The notes under the pieces: model-generated | Databases searched by the model: none | The model's input: the letters and a program-made list of their open reading frames with translations, nothing else | What the model was told of the DNA's origin: nothing | Shown here: piece after piece, positions 22,761-34,624 of the stretch | Layout of the letters: each line of letters begins with the position of its first letter | Position numbering within the stretch: the stretch's first letter is position 1 | Origin: Cristatella mucedo | Lineage: Eukaryota; Bryozoa; Phylactolaemata; Cristatellidae | NCBI GenBank assembly: GCA_009760855.2 | Contig: WPIO01000181.1 | Location: 246,001 to 310,000, forward strand | Length of the DNA stretch: 64,000 nucleotides | Direction of reading: 5' to 3' | Translations under genes and position numbers: made by a program

Positions 22761-22886
22761 TTTTATCTTTCAGAGGACAGCAGGTCTTTTCAAGTTTGAT
22801 TTAACCTTTTTATATGAAAAGTGGCATGTGCCTGCGCATGAGTTGTTTTATTTTCACGGTTCTTGAAGCAAGCATGCCGGAGGCGT

Positions 22887-23170
22887 CAGTGGTGGAGCCA
22901 CGATTTTCATCTAGGCTGCAATACCTTAAAACTTTTAATGCAGGGGGCAAAACCCAAAAGATTTTCAAATAGGCTAGCTAGATCCTAAATCAATGGATAA
23001 TTAAAGCGTAAAATCATGATATTTACTCGATAGAAACTCGGCAGTTGCTCATGGAGTGGTATTAAGACATAATTTCTCTGTTGGTGACGATCGGTGGGGG
23101 GCAGCTTGGGACTAGCTCAATGGCAGAGCAAGGGGGCAGAAAGGGAAACTGCCCCCTGGCTCCGCCACTG
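22887..23170. mobile_element. hAT-type MITE, 284 bp
   Basis: The left end CAGTGGTGGAGCCA and the reverse-complemented right end CAGTGGCGGAGCCAGGGGGC form terminal inverted repeats. The flanking octamers GGAGGCGT (22879-22886) and GGTGGCAT (23171-23178) match at six of eight bases, as an aged 8-bp hAT target duplication would. There is no coding capacity. Confidence 0.75.
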
Positions 23171-23179
23171 GGTGGCATC

Positions 23180-23787
23180 ACAGATTTATCTTTAATCATG
23201 AATAATTCGTAGTTTAGGCGATCAGTTAATGCTTCACCCGTGCCTTTAAATAGGAGGCCCCGACTAATAGCCGTCAGCAATGGCACGCTCAGCGTCTCCT
23301 GACCTGCCGCTGACCTTGAACTGAAGCTCGATAGCAGCTGCTCGATCGAAGCAGGCACTCGAAGCGCCTCGAAGCAAGGCTCCATTGAAGCAGCTTTTGT
23401 TCGCGCAGGTGTGCATACAAGAGAAGAACATGTCAGTAATCAATGGTGCTCCTCTGATCTCAGAGAATACAAGTCCCGCATACTTTCCTGATAACTTCCG
23501 GCACTCGGCTCCGCAGTGTGAGTGCATTCCTATCCAGCTTGGCAGGAAAGTGATCGTAGATGTCATTAGAGATTCTTATGTAAGAACTAATAGCACTTAG
23601 GACGATGCGGCCATTTCGTGTTCATAATTTAGGAACTGCCCAAAACAAACTCGTCAATCGAAAAATCGAGGTCGATCAGTAACTGCCAGCGTTTCAATGC
23701 GCACTCGAAAGTGTAGGCATGTATCTGATTCTTTTAAGGATGACGGGTCGCCTCTTGGGGAATCCAGTCTCTGTCGAATAGTTTACC

Positions 23788-23832
<45 letters not shown>

Positions 23833-25036
23833 TCTGGGTCTTGCATCTCACTTCTTGCACACATTTCGAACCGCCGTAGTTCAAGCTGGGACCTGTTAGG
23901 CAGATGAAGCGGCAAGCTGAGTCTGCTGCTGCTGCTCGTGATCGCCTGCTGTGCTTGCATGGAAGAAATTGTGGGCAATCGGAATGAGTCAGACACTGGC
24001 TCTGTAGTTCCTCCCAGCAGTCTGCTCGTGCTATGAAGCGTGAGCAGAACTCGATATATGCAAGGGCTCTTGCACTGCCTGAAGCACACTGCTCAGCAGC
24101 CAACGCGAGACGTCGAAAGCACTTGCTCATAACGTCTTGTCTATCCTGCACTGCTTGCCAGTTTTTGCTATGTGCGCCTGTTCGACATTCCCAGCTCCTG
24201 GGGGCCGGCCACCGTAGCTCTAACGCAGTGCAGATTGGTTTGGATGGCGTGTCTCGAACTGAGTAGCGTTGCAAAGTGGGCAGCAGACTCGTGCACTGCA
24301 TCCATTGCAATCAGCAGCCAGTCAGCAATCTATACTGGCTCTCGTCTTGCAAGCATGTGCTCGGAGGATTTTCGTGTCACTCCTCAGTCGAGGAGACTGC
24401 AAGAGTGTGCAATGCAGCCCGTTGCCGGAGAATCCTGTGAATGTGACTGATCTGCGATTGGCCTGCCGTCAACTTCACTGCTTGCGAAGCACCAGCTTTG
24501 GCAGTGCAAACCAGTCCTAGCCAATGTCTGTGCAAGCGTAACATGCTGCCGTCATGGACAGCTTACTGGAAAGTTGGCAGTTACATGACTCTCTGTGGCC
24601 ATATTTGTATTATGTTAGCAAGCATGGGATACTGAGACAACCATATGGCAGGCATCTCGAAGCATTGTTCCAGCATGCAATACCTATGGACTCGCCTTGG
24701 CAGAAGCTCGAGATTGTAGTGAAGGCACGTGAAGCAGTTCTGCTCGGCACTTGTAACCTGGTTTCTCTGTGCATGTATGGATATTACTGATAGCAGCGGC
24801 AGACAGAATTTTTATGACAAAGGGTATCTGTTAGATTGTCAAACACAATCTAGTAGTTTTCTAGTAGCCGATTCATTTGTTAGGCTGGATTTTACTGGTC
24901 TCTTTCTGTCTCTCTCTCTCGCCTGTGCATTCTTTCAAGTCCTGTCGTTTTGCCGTGACAGCCTACTTTGGCGCTGTGGACTGTCGACTGCCAGGCGTAT
25001 CTTTTGAGTTATGGTCGTGTCTGCATCGGTTTGCAG
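23180..25036. other. Intron 3 sequence, no exon recognised
   Basis: It contains a short (GA)n tract (23791-23829). A strong pyrimidine tract with AG at 24938-24939 opens only a blocked frame, so it is not used in the model. Confidence 0.45.
23791..23829. repeat. (GA)n microsatellite
   Basis: About 19 GA units. Confidence 0.97.
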
Positions 25037-27349
25037 GCATCGTGCGATATGTCCAAGAAGAATTGGAAGAACCTATTGCAGACGCACATACAGCTGATGT
25101 TGCTGACTTCTCTTCATCACCCGAGTATACCTCATCACCTGAAGATTCCCACTTGACAACGGGTTACACTTCTGATAGTGAGGTGCCGTCACAGCCAGAG
25201 ACAGAGACAGTCGCCAATGGTGAGTTGCCCAACGAGGCAGAAACGTCACAATCTGAGGCAGAGGCAGTCCTCGATGGTGAGTTACCGTTCGAGGAGGCAC
25301 CATCGCTTTCTGATATAGAGGCAGTCGCCGGTGAGGAATTGCCTGTCGAGTCAATTTCGTCGATTCCAGAGGCAGATGCGCTCCTCGATGGTGAGGAGCA
25401 TTTTGAGGCAGCACCTTCACAATCAGAGGTGGAGGCAGTCGCAGTCGAGGAGTTGCCTGTCGAGGCAGTGCCGTCACAGCCAGAGGCAGAGCCAGTCCTC
25501 GATGGTGATATACCGGTCGAGGCAGCTCCACCGCAATCTGAAGTAGAGGCAGCAACGTCACAATCTGATGTAGAGGCAATCGTCGATGGGGAGTTGCATG
25601 TCGAGGCAGCTCCATTGCAATCTGAGGTAGATGCAGTTGCCAACGAGGAACTTCCTGTTGAGGCAATGCCGTCACAACCAGAGACTGAGACGGTCATCGA
25701 TGGTGAGTTACCGTTTGAGGAAGCACCATCGCAATCTGATATAGAGGCAGTTGCCGGTGAGGAATTGTCTGTCGAGGCTATGTCGTCACAACCCGATACT
25801 GAGGCGGCCATTGATGGTGAGTCGCCGATAGAAGCAGCACCATTACAATCAGAAGCCGAGTCAGTCGGCGATGTGGTGCTGCCTATTGACGCAGTGCCGT
25901 CACAGTCCGGGGCAGAGGTTGTCATCGAAGGTGAGATGCCCCTCGAGGCAGTGCCATCACAAGCCAAGCCAGAGGGTGTGGACAACGGTGAGTTTCTCGG
26001 CCAAGCTACTCGAGACATGGAAATAGAGTCCAAAGCTGATGTTGCCTCGAATGAGGAGCAGTTACAGGTTGATGTCTCCTCGAACGATGATGACGTCATG
26101 GCTGGGAATTATGGTGATTATGCCGGAAAGCAGGCATTATCGGATGCCTTTGAGCCCCTTGAACCTGAGATCCAAGGCGAACACGAGGAGCTGATTGCAA
26201 AGGTCGACAGCACCCAGCAGAGTTCTGGAGAGCTCGACTCGACGTCTGGGCCATCGGAGAGCTTTGATGCTGCCGAGTCGTCGGCTCCTGCACACATGGA
26301 AAGGTTTGCAGAGGGAGAGGCAGAGCCCATTTCGGTAGCATCACCAGATGCTTGGAAATTCGTCGATACTGCTACGGAGTCTGGGACACCTGCACCAGAT
26401 ATAGTCTCTGTTGAGGATGGCAATAATGCTGGCCCAACCGATGCCTCGTGGAAGCCTGTACCAGCTGTCGATTCAGCTAGTGTCAGCAAAAACTTTGATT
26501 TAAAGATTGAATCTGTGGCTTCGATAGATGACCCTAGTTTTCCTGCTGGGGACAGTCGCTCTGATCATGAGGACGTGTCGGCATCTGCCCCGGGTGCTTG
26601 GGACTCAGTTAACATTGACCCTCCTTCTAGTGATTTATCATCATCGTCACGGGACTTGGGTGGTCATGACACTAATCCTGAGATCGCTTTGGAGTCAGTG
26701 GCGACTGAGGCTACTTCAGAATATGCAAGTGAAGACAACGCTCGCGCTGACGACGAAACAGCACGACCTGCTGATGCTGCTTCAGCTTATGATAATGACC
26801 GTGACAACATTCTTCGCCTTTACAATGATGAAGCACTTAGAATGGCTGAAAGTGCTTCAGAATATGCAGACGATGACAATATTCTTCGCGTGAAATATAG
26901 CCAGACAGTACCCACTCTGAATGTCGACGGGGATGCTCATCTGTATGCAGACATCGATGCCCGGAACCTTGCGCCTGCTGCCGAGGAGGTCGAGGCCACT
27001 TCTACTGATGGCTACAGTGATACTGAAATTGACAGGGAGAGGGTGTCAGCATCTGCGCAGAGCTCCGATGGCGACGGTCGTCCGGCGGCCGACAGTGAGC
27101 CATGGGCATCTGCACTTGCTGCAGACTCAGCCGAAGACTACTCATTTGGTGTTCATAGCTATGCCGACTCGCAGGATGGTGCCCAGGGGCAGTTAGCAAC
27201 AGATGGAGAGCCAGCAGTGCCGTCGGCATCCCATGATGCACTTGCTGCCGAAGGTGACTCGGCTACGATCTCTGCACCGCAGTCGCACTCCTCTTCTCCT
27301 CCACTAGTGCCCGAGGAGCTGCAGAATGAGGCCAAGCGCCAGGAAGACG
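25037..27349 (+). CDS. ASPH: ASPH exon 4 (probable): giant acidic linker with 19-residue repeats
   Basis: A 771-codon open segment follows the acceptor TTTGCAG, entering in phase 1 to match exon 3. It is extremely rich in Glu, Asp, Ser, Ala and Pro, with no hydrophobic core and almost no cysteine. Residues encoded by 25189-25956 form 13 tandem 19-residue units. Later sequence holds looser repeats (SEYASEDNARADD, SEYADDDNILR). The likely role is an ER-luminal acidic spacer with possible low-affinity calcium binding, as inferred for ASPH and junctate linkers. The exit donor (GACG|GTGCTA) fits the phase of exon 5 but is weak. If it is unused, translation ends at a stop five codons later (27364-27366), giving a truncated form without the catalytic domain. 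It is far longer than in vertebrates. Confidence 0.7.
25189..26013 (+). repeat. Coding minisatellite, 57-bp unit
   Basis: Thirteen full 57-bp units plus one partial 27-bp unit (nine residues, 25531-25557), then a degenerate fourteenth. The unit resembles SQSEVEAVAVEELPVEAVP. Two unit types roughly alternate (SQPE and SQSE), and a block of about five units appears to be duplicated. Confidence 0.92.
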
Positions 27350-27369
27350 GTGCTACCACGTCGTGAATG

Positions 27370-28610
27370 CAGCTCACAACCGATAGCGAATGGAGTGATT
27401 AACTGCATGCGGATCAATCGGCAGTACGACGACAGTACTGCCACTAGCCGTTTTCGAGTTTCCACTTGTTGCGAGCACACTTTTTTTAATCCTGCTTGGA
27501 ATATGGTCTCTCTTAATTCGTAGCACGTTTGTCCACTCGGTGATGCCCTATGCTTGCTACGACTTTCGAATTCTTGATCTCCTAATGGAGATATGAGAGA
27601 GGACGTTCACTTTTTTTGCTCATGGGTCACATCAGCGCATTCTTTGCTGAGGGCAATGCGTTGACCCGTCCTTGACCTCTACATGTAGTCATGTAGCCCA
27701 CTGCTTTTTAGCTTTCTCACTTTGATTCTAATTTTTGCACGGCATGCCATTGCATGGACAAACCAAAGGAGTGCACGTGGGTGTGGGCATGGGTAGGTGC
27801 CTGTGTATGATGATTACCAATCGCCATAGTCTGGACGCGGCACTGGTCATTGTGGCTGCCTCGCACAGCACCAGCTTTGATTGCTCTCATTTCTGCTATA
27901 ATCAGCCAGTGGCTGCTCGATGTAGCATCAGCTTTCAGACTAACTCAAGAGCAGAATCGTACTAGATGTGCGAATTCGCTGCATTTGCATGCACATATAT
28001 ACACACATATGTATCTATATGTATATTTATATGGATATATGTATACATATATATTGAATAAATACCAACTATTCATTTAGCCTCTCTGCTGCGCCGGCCT
28101 TGACTGCTGAATGTATCGGTTGTTGTAGTGCATAATGAAGCAGCACAGAGATTTGATTCACGCCGGTTCAAAATTTGCCGAAAGGACTAGAAAAAATGGC
28201 CGTAAGCTGTCTACCAGGAATACCTCAGTCCTACCGATCGGTTTCGCCGTGTCACCCAGAATGGAGGTCACGTGTAGGCTGCTTGGATGGACGTTGTACG
28301 TCTGACTAAATGCTAGTCGAAGTGTCTTGGCAAGTTCTGCTATTTCGATGGCAATCGTGGTGTGCTCAACCCCTTATCGAGCCTTCTTGTGCGACGTTAG
28401 GCAGCGAACTCGACTTCTGGTGCCTCTTAAGGAAAAATATGCACAAGTAGGTAGATAGGACTGGACGAGAAGCCGGATTCATGGAGCCCTATTACAGTTC
28501 TAGGAACTCCGCATTTTTTGTTAGAGTGTGGAAAAGAGTGGAAAGTACCCATAATCCGTTGAGTGCAGAAAGGGAACTAGGTGCTCTGAGCGAGCCACTC
28601 CCTCAATCTG
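27370..28610. other. Intron 4 sequence, unrecognised
   Basis: Short TATATG-type tracts at 27990-28060; no exon or repeat family recognised. Confidence 0.45.
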
Positions 28611-28616
28611 ATTGCT

Positions 28617-29178
28617 GTCCGATGTCCTATGTAATGTATCTCCGTCTGTAACTCCACACAGCCATAAAGACTATGTGAGTGTTACGCAGGAAAGTTTTGT
28701 ATGGCACACTCACAACCTAAGCGGCTTTCGATACGCATTCGGTGGCCAACTGACTTCCTCTCACGCAGCAAAGAGAAAGTGGGAAGCATATCAGAGCCAG
28801 GAGAGCAGTTGAGGTAGTGAGTAGCATGGAAGTAGCAGCTCAGGATCGCTGGAAACGATGAGCCATAGTCGGCAGCAGGAGAGTAGTCGTCGTTGCATAA
28901 GAATTGTGGAAGCGACTTCCACAGTCTAGGACCTGCAGAGCTAAAGCTTCTGTCGCCAACGGTCTTTAAGTGGAGGAATGGAACAGCTAATTTATTGTCA
29001 ATGCAGGACCTGAGGGCGCAAAGAGGCTGAAACTGATGCAGCAGCGCAGTTAAGTACGAAGGAGCAAAACCGTAGCCGGGCTTGTGAGTCAGTGTAAGAA
29101 CCTTGCTCTGTATCCGTTGATCAACCGGCATCCACCCTAGCTCTTTTAGCTTAGGAGACACGTGACCTCTTTGGACGA
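28617..29178 (-). mobile_element. L2-B LINE 3' part
   Basis: The minus strand encodes the C-terminal part of a second LINE (LGWMPVDQRIQSKVLTLTHK, VGDRSFSSAGPRLW), then a 3' end ending in a (TACAT)-type tail. The frame from 29188 to 28682 is open. It lies head to head with the plus-strand copy that follows. Confidence 0.9.
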
Positions 29179-29184
29179 TTGAGA

Positions 29185-30545
29185 ACAACGATTGGTCTGG
29201 CAGACGAGGTACTGGCGTGGTTTAAATCACTTGTCTGATCGTGTTCAATCCCTGTCATGGTGATCAGGTCTCACCCACGAGACCGGTCACCTGTGGAGTA
29301 CCTCATGGGTTCGTCCTCGGTCCCTTGCTATTCTCCATTTACACCCAACCTCTGGGAAAAGTGATAAAGGCCCATGGAATAGGATATCACTTTTATGCTG
29401 ACAATACTCAACTGTATTTGTCATATATATATATATATATAACAAAATATATTATAATAAATAAATATTAATAAACTGAATATTAAATAAATTAAATATT
29501 AAAATTAATATTAAATAGATAGTACTAAATAATACTAAATATATTCAAACCGTCAGAATCTGCTGCTGCAACTGATAAACTGAATGCTTGCCTTGCCGAC
29601 ATTCGATCCTGGATGTCGGAAAATTTCTTAAAACTGAACGACGATAAAACCAAACTATTGCTAATAGGACAGCCTGGCTGGATTAGAAGGCTTTGCTCTT
29701 CAAATAGGTGATGCTGTTGTGCGACCATCATCACATGCTCGAAATATAGGTGTCGTTTTTGACAAACTGCCTACATTTTAGAAGCTTCATTTAGGAGACT
29801 GCCTCTACAGCTAGCCATGACATCTAATCCCTATCTAAGATTAGGAGCTGTCTTTCACAGTGGTTTGCAAAAAATTAACTAGCTCCTTAGTTCTGTCTCG
29901 GCTTGATTATTGTAATTCCCTTTTGGCTGGGCTACCAAAGAAAGCAACTTGGCCACTGCAGCTGGCTATGAATATGGCTGCAAGGCTAGTTTGCAAATCC
30001 CAGAGGTTTGACCACGTGTATTTTTTGCCAAATGAGCTAGGATGGCTGCCGGTTGAGCAGGGGATACAGAGCAAAGTTCTTAAGCTGACCCACAAGGCCC
30101 GCCACGGCTATGCTCCTTTGTACCTAGCTGAACTGCTGCACCAGTTTCAGCCTGTTCGCGCCATCAGGTCCTGCGTTGACCATAAATTAGCTGTTCCATT
30201 CCTCCGCTTAAAGACCGTTGGCGACAGAAGCTTTTGCTCTGCAGGTCCTAGGCTGTGGAACTCGCGTCCACAATTCTAACGCAACGACAACTGCTCTCCT
30301 ACTGCTGCCGACTATGGCTCATCCTTTTCAGCGGTCCTGAGCTGCTACTTCCATGCTACTAAGTACCTTCACCGCTCTCCTGACTCTGGCCATTTTTCCC
30401 ACTTGCTCTTTGTTTCGTGCGATGAAGTCTGTTGGCTACCGAATGCGTACCGAAGGCCGCTTTGACTACGAGTGCGCTATAAAAAACTCATGCGCAACAC
30501 CCGAATATTCTTTGTGGAGTTACAGACGGAGATACATTAGATTAC
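29185..30545 (+). mobile_element. L2-B LINE, RT to 3' end, with AT-rich insertion
   Basis: The plus strand gives VTCGVPHGFVLGPLLFSIYT and YHFYADN (catalytic YADD changed to YADN). An AT-rich block (29424-29545) breaks the frame. Reading then resumes as the DDKTKLLLIG-like region and the open C-terminal part at 29860-30279. Its 3' end matches the other L2-B copies. Confidence 0.9.
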
Positions 30546-30549
30546 CCGC

Positions 30550-32500
30550 ACATTGCTATTCCTTCTCTGGGTCACCCACAGGATAGTTTTGCTGCCGCCT
30601 GCACTGCTGAGGTTGGATGCAGCCGTTCCAAATATATATACATATAAATAAATATATATATGTATAAATATATTTATGTGTATTTTGTAAAATTAATTTG
30701 TATAGCTCCTTAATGGAACTGAATATCTATAAGTTTCACATATGTACCTATTGGCAGTGACCCGGGTCCCAGCTAAGGCTCCTTGTCAGTGAATTAAATG
30801 TTTTTTTCTAGAAAATAGTCAAAATCGCAGAAAAACGTCATGCTCAGCTATATCTGTCATGTTAAAAGCGGAGGATGCCAGCACAGTTTCCGCATCCACT
30901 CACGGCACCGTACACAAAATTCTCAAAGAAAAGTCTGGCGGTGGATGTCGAAACGCCTAAGACGAAGCCCTGGCGCTGAAGAACCCCCCCTGCACTACAG
31001 CCTGGCGAGAACTCACTCCCGTCTTTCTTTGCCAAAATTAGAGGATACAAATTGAACTGATCACGGTATAGTTTTAGCGACCAAAAGAAGACGATTGAGC
31101 CTATAACGAAGTATATAATTCGCGGGTTAAAGAGTGTTTTCGAGACCGGATCCTTTGGGGACCAATAGGTTCGTATGTCGAAGGGGTCTAACCCACGACC
31201 TCCGTGCAACCCCTTCTTCAGCCAACTCCTGCAGGCAGCCTACGAGCACGATCCAGCCCGTTCACCGATCTTAGAATGGTCGAGGCAATGTTTTGTATTC
31301 GGGCATTAAACCGGACCCTACGATATCCCCGAGGGGGTTGGGTAGGTTGAGGAGGGGAAAAACGCTTTAGTGACTCATCCAAACTGTCATCTGTACTTGT
31401 CAGTACCGTGTATGCTTCTCATTTTCTGCATCGAGAATAGCACTCAGCGACAACTGTTTTGGCAGTTTAACCAGTAACAACAGAGACAGAAGCAGAGACA
31501 GAGAGACAGAGACCAATCATTTCAGTCCATTCCATTTCCCTTCAGTCAAAGAATTGATGTTAGAACTTGGCAGAACTTTAATATTGCATGTTTTTCATCT
31601 GATCCTCTCAATGTAAGTGATTTTGTGCACGTACGTTTTCTAGTTGATGTCTATCTGGCTTACCGTTTAAAACCACAGAACGAAGAAAGAGTGAGTCAGC
31701 AGTGCTGCAGAGCTCTGCTGTTTTAACACCAGATTGAAGCAGAAAAAATCTACATCGAGTTGAGAGATCTCAAGCAGACGATTGCCGAGGCGTTTTCTGT
31801 TGTCCTCCCCTTTCTGAGGATACGTGATCCTGGAAGGATTTGAGCATTATCCACTCACTGCGGAGTTTGTTCAACCCTGAACGCACCCTGACATATTGCT
31901 AAGCTCGCCACGACCGTCTAGATAGCCATACGTTGGCCGATTTTATCACCACACAGGGCTGCCGGTTTTGGCGGCTCATTGTCTGGTCATCTGAGCAAGC
32001 ACAGTGGACGCAGATTCTGCCAAGCAACAGGTGTGCTCTCTTGGAAGTGCTTAGCTGTCGTACTGTCTATGCATGAGGAAAAAACAAATTCCCCTGGGCT
32101 TGCCTGGGCTTGCCCAGGGGATGCAGCAGGTGCGAACGACTGCGTTGGGTTAAAGTGTCCTGGTCGATGTCGTGGCTGCGAGGGGCCGAGAATGCAGACG
32201 CTTTGGCATTCGGTCCTCCGAGGGGGCGGCTAGTAATGCTGAGGTGCTCGTAAGTCTGTGCAGTCGACGTCATAAATCTGTGCATGTGACGAGTGACGGC
32301 CGAGCATTGTAGCTGATCCTTGTTGATTTCGTCTCGATCAACTCGTTGGTGCAACGGCGGTCGCGTGGCGTGCTCTTAAGCCTGCCACCCAAGCGGGAGT
32401 AGGTATAGGGTCAGCGGGGTCATCAGCCCGTGCTCCAGTCACATTAACTTGCAGCTCAACGGACCCTGTCGGTTAGGGCCCACCCAGATCAGGTGGTGTA
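30550..32500. other. Intron 4 sequence, unrecognised
   Basis: TATATAAATA tracts lie at 30635-30680. No coding or known repeat signature. Confidence 0.45.
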
Positions 32501-32503
32501 GCC

Positions 32504-32504
<1 letters not shown>

Positions 32505-32567
<63 letters not shown>

Positions 32568-32570
32568 AGG
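32505..32570. repeat. (CAG)n microsatellite
   Basis: About 22 CAG units followed by GCAGCAGCCAG repeats; intronic in the model. Confidence 0.97.
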
Positions 32571-32704
32571 CAGCAGCCAGGCAGCAGCCTGAAGAGACCA
32601 TAAGTGCCGATTGCTTCTACTTGCGATTGGCAATTAAGAGTTGCCTGCTGCAGAACTCGTATCCATGACCTGTAATGTACTGTGCGAGTGCCAAGGCTAA
32701 GATC

Positions 32705-33175
32705 CCTGGTGCAGAGGGGGAAGGCCCGCCACGGCTTGGCTCCACCATACCCAGCTGAACTGCTGCATCAGTTTCAGCCTCTTTGCGCCCTCAGGTCCTG
32801 CATGGACAATAAATTAGCTGTCCCATACCTCCACTTAAAGACAGTTGGCGACAGAAGCTTTAGCTCTGCAGGTTCTAGACTGCGGAACTCGCTTCTACAA
32901 TTCTTACGCAATGACAACTGCTCTCCTACTGCTGCCGACTATGGCTCATCCTTTTCAGCGGTCCTGAGCTGCTACTTCTATGCTACTCACTACCTCAACT
33001 CTCTCTCCTGACTCTGCTATGCTTCCCACTTTCTCTTTGTTGCGTGAGACGAAGTATGTTGGCTACCGAATGCGTACCGAAAGCCGCTTAGGCTGTGAGT
33101 GCGCTATACAAAACTCTCTTGCGTAACACCCAGATGGTCTTTATGACTTTGTGGAGTTACAGACATAGGAGAATA
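32705..33175 (+). mobile_element. L2-B LINE 3'-end copy
   Basis: Open from the KARHGLAPPYPAELLHQFQP block through the C terminus, then the family 3' end near 33170. Inserted upstream of exon 5. Confidence 0.9.
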
Positions 33176-33491
33176 AATTGGCGCTCTGGGTCGCGTGGGA
33201 CGAAGCAGCCAATCGCGACACAGATTCTGGCAGAAGCACTACCCGAGCAGACGCCTCCTCTTCGCAGTCCCGCGTGGACTCTCGTAGTTGCTATCGAAGG
33301 GTCGGTCGATTGCTGGGTTTTTGCAGCTCCTCAGAATCTCAGCTGCTTGTTTTACTACTAGGCTTAGCGCTTTATTGTCGTCACCTGCTGGGCTGATCGC
33401 ACAATCGCCTGTGAGCGTGTGAGCACTTCGATCGTTCGAAGCAGCGCAAGCGGCGATGCAGCGATTCCTGGTGAACACTCGGCTGCTGTAG

Positions 33492-33670
33492 ATGGCGCAG
33501 CCGTCGCCGCCATGCCCGCCATGCCCGCAGAGAGCCATGAGGCGAGCCGAGCCGACGGATCCACCGGGCGCGGCAGCACGAAGAAGCCGTACCACAAGCG
33601 GGATCTGACGTCGGCGGCTGATAACTTCATACGTCGCGAACTGGATGCCGGCGACAAACTCGTCGATCGG
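33492..33670 (+). CDS. ASPH: ASPH exon 5: junction of linker and TPR-like domain
   Basis: The segment KRDLTSAADNFIRRELDAGD plus KLVDR matches the conserved lysine-rich stretch and first helix that precede the ASPH TPR-like domain. The donor (GATCGG|GTAACG, phase 0) joins perfectly to exon 6 and gives the R|G junction. The acceptor is ambiguous: AGs before 33462, 33492 and 33531 all give the phase 1 entry needed by exon 4. I chose 33492 for its CTGCTGTAG context. The N-terminal half is low complexity and may be intron. Confidence 0.75.
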
Positions 33671-34355
33671 GTAACGGGAGCAGCAGCAGCTGCAGCTGCA
33701 GCTGCAGTAGGCTGCCACCTCCGGCCGTAGGTCGCTCGGAACAGCTGCAGGCAGACGAGAAAGGCGCCGATGCTTCAGTAGACGGCGGCGTTGAAACTGC
33801 TTATGCTTGCTAGTCGGTTTAAACCCCTCGACCAATCTACCTCCCGTGCGCAGACATTCTGCGCTGGCCGGAAGCTCTGCCGCTGCTCCGGAAATCTCTT
33901 TTCTCTTCTCAGCACTTGCTTGCGCTGCGGCAGCGTTCTGCTCGATCGAGTGCACACTGGACCACTGGATGCTGCAGGCTGCCTGCTGGGAGGTGGTCGT
34001 GGTGGGCGCAGCCTCGGCAGAGCGCCGCTGCTCCTCGTGGTCCACTCCTCCGGTCCTCGAGATTGAGCCTGCAGCTGTTGCTGCTAGTACGCTGCTGCAG
34101 CCACGGCCGCGTGCCGTTCTTTGCACGTTCAACGGCAGCCGCTGCTCCGCGCCGCTCCAGCCAGCAGCCGTCGTTGCTCCTCGCGCGCGTCGCCCGACGC
34201 GCGCTGCAGTCGTGCCGAGCGTGCGCGCAGCACATCCGCCGGACCTTGACCTCGGCCTGGCATGCCACTTCTCCTCTTCCTGCGTGCCGGCGAATCCTGT
34301 CCAGAGATTCTAGGATCCGCCGACGCACTGTTCTCTTGTCGTCGCAATCGCCCAG

Positions 34356-34593
34356 GGCGCCCTGCACGAAGCCAAGGAGGCGTTCGAGAAGATGCTGCGC
34401 CGCTATCCGGCCAGTCCGCGCTCGCACTACGGTCTCGCGCGGACGCTCGACGCTCAGTCGGAGATGGAGCAGAGCAACGCCGTGCTGGAGGCGGCCATCA
34501 CGTGGTACGAGAAGCTGCTGCAGCTGGCCGACGTGCCCGACTCTCTCTACGCGCGGGCGGCCGAGAGACTGGCCGACCGGCAGCATTTCAGAG
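34356..34593 (+). CDS. ASPH: ASPH exon 6: first TPR-like repeats
   Basis: Acceptor CGCCCAG, then 79 codons beginning GALHEAKEAFEKMLRRYPAS, then SHYGLARTLD, a polar SNAVLEAAI helix and ADVPDSLYARAAERLADRQH. This follows the ASPH TPR-like domain residue by residue in spacing (the family motif is RYPxSPRxxYGxA). The exon ends at AGAG|GTTTGT in phase 1. The domain forms part of the substrate-channel wall beside the oxygenase domain. Confidence 0.95.
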
Positions 34594-34624
34594 GTTTGTG
34601 CAAAAAAAACCCAAAGATACCAGG

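Noticed and set aside
25164-26099. 311-codon minus-strand open frame opposite exon 4
   Set aside because: It is a mirror of the 57-bp coding minisatellite; any open frame in one unit is copied to all units.
32433-32633. Polyglutamine or polycysteine coding exon at the CAG tract
   Set aside because: It is short, lies inside intron 4 of the model, has no splice-site support and is flanked by stops.
33239-34132. 297-codon minus-strand open frame
   Set aside because: It overlaps exon 5 antisense and GC-rich intron, with no domain recognised.
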